Shown here one piece after another: positions 6,931-9,802 of a stretch of DNA of 9,802 bases. Position numbers and translations under genes: made by a program. The DNA is from Oscillospiraceae bacterium. GTDB taxonomy: Bacteria > Bacillota_A > Clostridia > Oscillospirales > Oscillospiraceae. The stretch spans positions 1 to 9,802 of the forward strand of contig JAFQUA010000023.1 of the NCBI GenBank assembly GCA_017408725.1, written 5' to 3'. The stretch's first letter is position 1. The number at the start of each line of letters is the position of its first letter. The notes beneath the pieces were generated by a model. That model was not told the DNA's origin, made no database searches, and saw only the letters and a program-made list of their open reading frames with translations.

Positions 6931-6966
6931 AGAAAAGAGACACACCTTTTGGTGTGTCTCTTTTCT
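6931..6966. terminator. Strong hairpin, second copy of the shared terminator stem
   Basis: AGAAAAGAGACACACC (6931-6946) pairs perfectly with its complement (6951-6966) around a TTTT loop, 16 bp in all. The inner 14 bases are identical to the arms of the 3301-3331 hairpin, while the loop differs (TTTT instead of CCA). On the plus strand it could end a transcript from the 6824-6916 segment. Confidence 0.65.
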
Positions 6967-7170
6967 GGCAGGTGTGAACTTAATGTATATTTTTTAATGG
7001 GTTTTGGAAAAGCGGAAAACATGATAGTCATAGAGCGGCAACGGTTTTTATGTGTTCAAGGTCCTCAAAATGTGTTCAATCCTGCGTTTGAACTTAATCT
7101 ATATATAGAATTGTTGCAGATTGCAAAACTACCTATGCTTACTTTTCAGACGGAATAGAAGATCTTGTCA
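6967..7170. other. Intergenic region with repeated TTGAAC half-sites
   Basis: No convincing gene. TGTGTTCAA occurs at 7051-7059 and 7071-7079, exactly 20 bases apart. The second copy forms an inverted pair with TTGAAC at 7088-7093. A 16-base stretch (TGAACTTAATGTATAT, 6975-6990) recurs with one change at 7089-7104. A plus-strand frame ending at 7158 has no RBS and crosses the hairpin, so it was not called. Confidence 0.35.
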
Positions 7171-7181
7171 TACACAAAGAA

Positions 7182-7209
7182 GCCCTGCCATTCCGAAGAA
7201 CAGCAGGGC
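7182..7209 (-). terminator. Terminator after the anti-sigma gene
   Basis: GCCCTGC (7182-7188) pairs with GCAGGGC (7203-7209). After a 2-base mismatch an inner TTC/GAA pair closes a TTCG loop on the minus strand, and a TTCTTTGT tail follows. It starts 10 bases past the stop codon of the anti-sigma gene. Confidence 0.6.
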
Positions 7210-7218
7210 CATATACAA

Positions 7219-8250
7219 CTATTCAATTGGAATTGCTACTTCACCAATTTTAACTGCTACAACTTCATCCAAAATGGCTGGGAATTTCCAGGTATAGTTG
7301 TGATAGCTGATCCCGTCTGTCAGGATATTTTCGCTACCACCTCTGGCACCAATTTCCTGACCACTGTTAAGCACGATCCATAGATTAAGAGCACTAGTGT
7401 TCAGATGAAGGGCCCTGCCTTGGGAATCATTTCGATAGAATTGGAAAGCAAGGCCCGTGTTGGAGAGCTTCATATTCGTCAGTACAATGGGGGTTTGTAT
7501 CGCTTCATTATCCTCCGAATAATAAAGTCCCATGACCTGAGTGTTGGGAAGTCTCCTTATATCAATTTTATTTCTATCTAAAGAAAAGGTAAAATGCCAC
7601 TCTCCTTTCGTCAACAGCATACGATTATCGGTTTTGGGATTCTGTGAAAAATTCGTCATAGACAGAGTGACTGTATAAGGTGGCTTCTCCGTCTGAGGTT
7701 CGTCCTTGACCGAATAATCACAATAGGTTAGGAACAGAGCGGCTCCGTCTGCATCCAAGCACCAAAAGTTATAACTGGAAGTATAAAAAAGACCCAAAAT
7801 ATCTTCTGCTGTGTCCGGTGCCAACGTTATTTGCGCTTCATCAAATCCATATTCATCCTTTTTTGAGAACGCAAGCCCTTCTACCCGCAACAAAATGACA
7901 ATGCTTCCTTCTCCTACGGTGGCAGAATCCACAGTTACTGTAACGCCTTCGACCGTTTCGCTCAAATCAATTTTCTGGCTTAACCTGTCGATCACAGACG
8001 CGTGCGGATCGCTTATATCCTGTCCTGTAATCTCTTTCCAGTAGTAAGTGAACCAACTTTGAATGCTGTCTCCATATTTACTTACCATGAGACCCGCACC
8101 CATCAGAAACAATGCCAAAATTGCCGCAATCAGCACGACAAGAAAACGGCGGTGGTTGGGAATGACATTGGAAAAGCTTGCTCTTTCACTGCGCTCCAAG
8201 ATATCGTCATCAACTTCATTGAAGCTAGCATATAACGCCTTGCTATCCAC
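7219..8250 (-). CDS. DUF4179-type membrane anti-sigma factor
   Basis: This is a 343-residue protein. The start is GTG at 8250, with AAAGGAGGG 8 bases upstream. The cytoplasmic N-terminus (MDSKALYASFNEVDDDILER, then SERASF) is the expected sigma-binding part. One membrane helix spans residues about 36-56 (FLVVLIAAILALFLMGAGLMV). The rest (about 57-343) is outside the membrane and includes SWFTYYWKEITGQ and the DLSETVEGVTVTVDSATVGE stretch typical of DUF4179 proteins, followed by beta-rich sequence. Proteins of this type hold an ECF sigma factor inactive at the membrane until a signal reaches the outer domain; the signal is unknown. Its start overlaps the last 8 bases of the sigma gene, so translation is probably coupled. 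The anti-sigma gene itself is intact although its sigma partner carries an in-frame stop. Confidence 0.8.
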   Translation of the reverse strand: MDSKALYASFNEVDDDILERSERASFSNVIPNHRRFLVVLIAAILALFLMGAGLMVSKYGDSIQSWFTYYWKEITGQDISDPHASVIDRLSQKIDLSETVEGVTVTVDSATVGEGSIVILLRVEGLAFSKKDEYGFDEAQITLAPDTAEDILGLFYTSSYNFWCLDADGAALFLTYCDYSVKDEPQTEKPPYTVTLSMTNFSQNPKTDNRMLLTKGEWHFTFSLDRNKIDIRRLPNTQVMGLYYSEDNEAIQTPIVLTNMKLSNTGLAFQFYRNDSQGRALHLNTSALNLWIVLNSGQEIGARGGSENILTDGISYHNYTWKFPAILDEVVAVKIGEVAIPIE

Positions 8251-8806
8251 TAAAGAATCCCTCCTTTATGAGATGCATTTTTAATTTCTTCCGTGTCCGG
8301 CTCAGAATTACCAAGACATTATTTTTAGTAAGATCGTACCTTTTTGCAATCTCATATACAGGCTCCGTGAAGAAGTAGCGACGTACAAAAACATTGCCGT
8401 CCCGACCAGGAAGTGCCCGGACAAATAGTCGGATGCATTGCCCCAGTTCCTTGGCTTCGTATTCACGCTCCACATCTGCCTCACCTGCGATGCACTCAGC
8501 AAGTTCATCCAGCACAAGGATAATCTCTCCACCGCCCCGCTTCTTTGCAGACCGGGCAATAAAACGGTTGAAAGAAAGATTGCGGGCAATCTTTGCCAGA
8601 AACATTTAAAGTATCCGTGGTTTCTGAGGAGGAATTGCGTTCCAGGAACTGAGCCAGGTGTCATTGACACATTCTTCAGAGTCTTCTGTGTTGTGTAGAA
8701 TATTGTTTGCTATAGCAAAACAATACGTACCATATTTACGGTCAGTTTCCTTGATAGCATCTTCGTTCTTTTGCCAGTAAAGCTCTATAATTCGGTGATC
8801 TTCCAC
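8243..8806 (-). pseudogene. ECF-type sigma-70 family factor with an in-frame TAA stop
   Basis: One continuous frame encodes an ECF sigma factor but is cut by a TAA at 8608-8606. The likely start is GTG at 8806 (AAGAAGG 7 bases upstream); a GTG at 8845 lacks an RBS. The first part (66 residues) holds region 2: RIIELYWQKNEDAIKETDRK, YCFAIANNILHNTEDSEECV, then NDTWLSSWNAIPP. After the stop, an ATG at 8605 begins MFLAKIARNLSFNRF (end of region 2), and region 4 follows: VFVRRYFFTEPVYEIAKRYD, then SRTRKKLKMHLIKEG. Relatives have a serine where the stop is (pattern R-P-x-x-L-S-x-F-L-x-K), so one change TCA to TAA explains it. Apart from the stop the sequence is well preserved. The TAA-ATG junction could allow reinitiation, but no RBS lies before that ATG and the break falls inside region 2, so two working halves are unlikely. 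It is cotranscribed with the DUF4179 anti-sigma gene. Confidence 0.75.
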
Positions 8807-8884
8807 GATCGTACCTTCTTTCAGATGGGCTAAAGGTCCCTTCACCCTATAAGACAGAAATGATACAAATATCTTACAATTTTT

Positions 8885-8912
8885 ATTTTAACACATATTT
8901 GCATTCTGTCAA
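8885..8912 (-). promoter_or_regulatory. Promoter of the sigma/anti-sigma operon
   Basis: On the minus strand a perfect TTGACA (8912-8907) and TAAAAT (8890-8885) are 16 bases apart, with TG at the extended -10 position. The leader to the GTG at 8806 is about 70 nt. This looks like a housekeeping promoter, not an ECF-type one. Confidence 0.7.
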
Positions 8913-8952
8913 AAGCAAGGAAACATACAATCTGCTGCTTAATAATTGCGCA

Positions 8953-9051
8953 TTAGAATTCCACTTTATCTTGCACAAAAAGGCCTGTCTCCGCTGAGAA
9001 ATCAGCAAATCCAGCCCTCTGATTCTTACTTCGATCGTTCGGATCCTTCAT
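8953..9051 (-). CDS. Possible small protein of 32 residues
   Basis: A short frame reads MKDPNDRSKNQRAGFADF and continues to a TAA at 8953. An in-frame ATG at 9069 would add six residues. The composition (charged N-terminal half, amphipathic C-terminal half) looks protein-like, but neither start has a good RBS and there is no obvious promoter. It sits between a strong terminator (9104-9134) and the sigma promoter. It may be the tail of a deleted gene or chance. Confidence 0.25.
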   Translation of the reverse strand: MKDPNDRSKNQRAGFADFSAETGLFVQDKVEF

Positions 9052-9096
9052 GTTGATATTTATATACATGAAAATCGAGCGATATTATTTGGTATA

Positions 9097-9134
9097 AAAA
9101 ACACGAAAACCGCTAGAAACTCTAGCGGTTTTCG
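9097..9134 (-). terminator. Strong intrinsic terminator
   Basis: CGAAAACCGCTAGA (9104-9117) pairs perfectly with TCTAGCGGTTTTCG (9121-9134), a 14-bp stem with a 3-base loop. On the minus strand it is followed by TGTTTTTTATA, a good U-tract. It ends transcripts coming from the 83-residue gene or from a small RNA in the 9138-9328 interval. Confidence 0.85.
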
Positions 9135-9137
9135 GTG

Positions 9138-9328
9138 TGCAGTAATTAAGACCACACGGCTTGGCAGGGTTGACCGAAATGAACCTCCGAAGAATTTTTG
9201 AGAGAAAAATTCGAAGCAGAAGTTCAAAAAATACGCCGTATTTATATGATCCTAGAACATTTGAAACCGAAAACAAAGGTTGGTCAAAATGATTCGGTTT
9301 TCCAATTCCGTGTTTTCTGCATTTCTGC
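9138..9328 (-). other. 190-nt segment between the small gene and its terminator
   Basis: This interval separates the stop of the 83-residue gene from the terminator. It contains a GAATTTTT/AAAAATTC hairpin (9192-9212). The overlapping minus-strand open frame (9085-9366) runs through the terminator stem and was not called. It may be a long 3' untranslated region or a small RNA. Confidence 0.3.
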
Positions 9329-9580
9329 CTATTTACTTGTACCACATGAGCTTTTCCAGCCATCAATAAGAGCCATTGCTTGGCTGCTTGTCAGTACAGA
9401 ATATTGCTCTGGATCACAGTTTCTATGCCGGAGAAAACTGCTGTTTTCACGAGATGCCCAGGGCAATCCTCTCTTAGAAAACCAGTAGGTTTCGTTATCC
9501 TCGCTGGACCTTACGGATATGAGTTCGTCCGAATAGAGCCGGATATCCTGGGATGAATAGATGGCATCGCTTGTAAGCAT
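9329..9580 (-). CDS. Small hypothetical protein, 83 residues
   Basis: The start is the ATG at 9580, chosen because AAGGAG lies 7 bases upstream; the frame is open to 9598 but without a second RBS. The protein begins MLTSDAIYSSQDIRLYSDEL, is hydrophilic, has no signal peptide or membrane helix, and ends in GWKSSCGTSK. It contains an NETYWFSKRG stretch and two cysteines in the C-terminal third (one in HRNCDPEQ, one in SSCGTSK). I do not recognise a family. A good RBS and a near-consensus promoter (9611-9639) support it as a real monocistronic gene, but its function cannot be given. Confidence 0.6.
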   Translation of the reverse strand: MLTSDAIYSSQDIRLYSDELISVRSSEDNETYWFSKRGLPWASRENSSFLRHRNCDPEQYSVLTSSQAMALIDGWKSSCGTSK

Positions 9581-9610
9581 GATACTTCTCCTTGGCAAAT
9601 CACTTGCGCC

Positions 9611-9639
9611 ATTCTATCATAATGCGATGGTTTTGGCAA
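9611..9639 (-). promoter_or_regulatory. Promoter of the 83-residue gene
   Basis: On the minus strand TTGCCA (9639-9634) and TAGAAT (9616-9611) are 17 bases apart, with TG at the extended -10 position (TGATAGAAT). Transcription would start about 25 bases before the ATG. Confidence 0.65.
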
Positions 9640-9737
9640 GGAAAAGAACAGGCAAACAAACAGCAACACAGGGCTTTTTCCTGTATACTGTGAAGTTTTT
9701 GAAAGTCTAGCGCAAAGCAGAAGATCCGGCGAAGTAG

Positions 9738-9802
9738 CTACATACCGAAGGGAAGAATGCCGTCATCCTGGTTCTCCCACTGGGCAGACTGACCAGTTTC
9801 GT
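9738..9802 (-). CDS. C-terminal end of a gene entering from the right edge
   Basis: The minus-strand frame reading ETGQSAQWENQDDGILPFGM ends in TAG at 9740-9738. The other two minus frames give less protein-like sequence (one stops after 12 codons), and this one ends like a natural C-terminus. Only 20 codons are visible, so no family can be named. Confidence 0.4.
   Translation of the reverse strand, partial: ETGQSAQWENQDDGILPFGM

Noticed and set aside
6813..7031. 72-residue minus-strand frame
   Set aside because: It reads through the perfect 16-bp hairpin at 6931-6966 and has no RBS.
6889..7158. 89-residue plus-strand frame
   Set aside because: It crosses the hairpin, lacks an RBS and has no recognisable pattern.
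9085..9366. 93-residue minus-strand frame
   Set aside because: It translates the terminator stem at 9104-9134 and overlaps the end of the better supported 83-residue gene.

Overview
The window looks like chromosomal DNA of an anaerobic gut Clostridia (Firmicutes), probably an Oscillospiraceae/Lachnospiraceae-type commensal. The signs are strong AGGAGG-type ribosome binding sites about 7-8 bases before each start, several GTG starts, AT-rich promoters with TTGnnn/TATAAT-like boxes, intrinsic terminators, and protein types typical of that group: a DUF4179 anti-sigma factor with its ECF sigma factor, an FG-GAP/VCBS-like protein, and a very large glycoside-hydrolase-like enzyme. No rRNA, tRNA, CRISPR array or intact insertion sequence was seen.

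Layout. 1-198 (minus) is the start of an FG-GAP/VCBS-like protein that runs off the left edge, with a clear promoter and a perfect 19-bp palindrome between promoter and RBS. 250-950 is a degraded area: a truncated M48-peptidase N-terminal domain (559-849, minus), a coding-like tail in another frame, and a possible orphan C-terminus at 886-950. 1051-2295 (minus) is a MatC-type dicarboxylate carrier, divergent from a LysR-type regulator at 2416-3294 (plus). Their shared 120-bp spacer holds a perfect 13+13 palindrome about 66 bases upstream of the predicted carrier transcription start, where LysR activators normally bind. 3352-6627 (minus) encodes a 1091-residue cytoplasmic DUF4450-like enzyme. 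It is bracketed by two hairpins with the same 14-bp stem sequence (3301-3331 and 6931-6966).

6722-7170 has no convincing gene but holds a 93-nt segment closed by a 13-bp stem, just before the second hairpin, and a cluster of TTGAAC half-sites. 7219-8250 (minus) is a DUF4179 membrane anti-sigma factor. It overlaps the end of an ECF sigma gene (8243-8806, minus) that carries one in-frame TAA codon inside region 2. 8920-9802 is mostly sparse: a tiny ORF, a strong terminator, an 83-residue hypothetical protein with its own promoter (9329-9580, minus), and the last 20 codons of a gene entering from the right edge (9738-9802, minus).

How it works together. The large enzyme and the FG-GAP-like protein suggest complex-glycan use, but they are separate transcription units and no transporter for sugars lies beside them. 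The LysR/MatC pair is a self-contained organic-acid uptake module. The sigma/anti-sigma pair is a self-contained signalling module whose sigma factor is probably inactive unless the stop is read through, is bypassed by reinitiation, or is a sequencing error. I did not find a convincing wholly new system. The best leads are the interrupted sigma factor, the folded segment at 6824-6966 and the precisely placed LysR palindrome.
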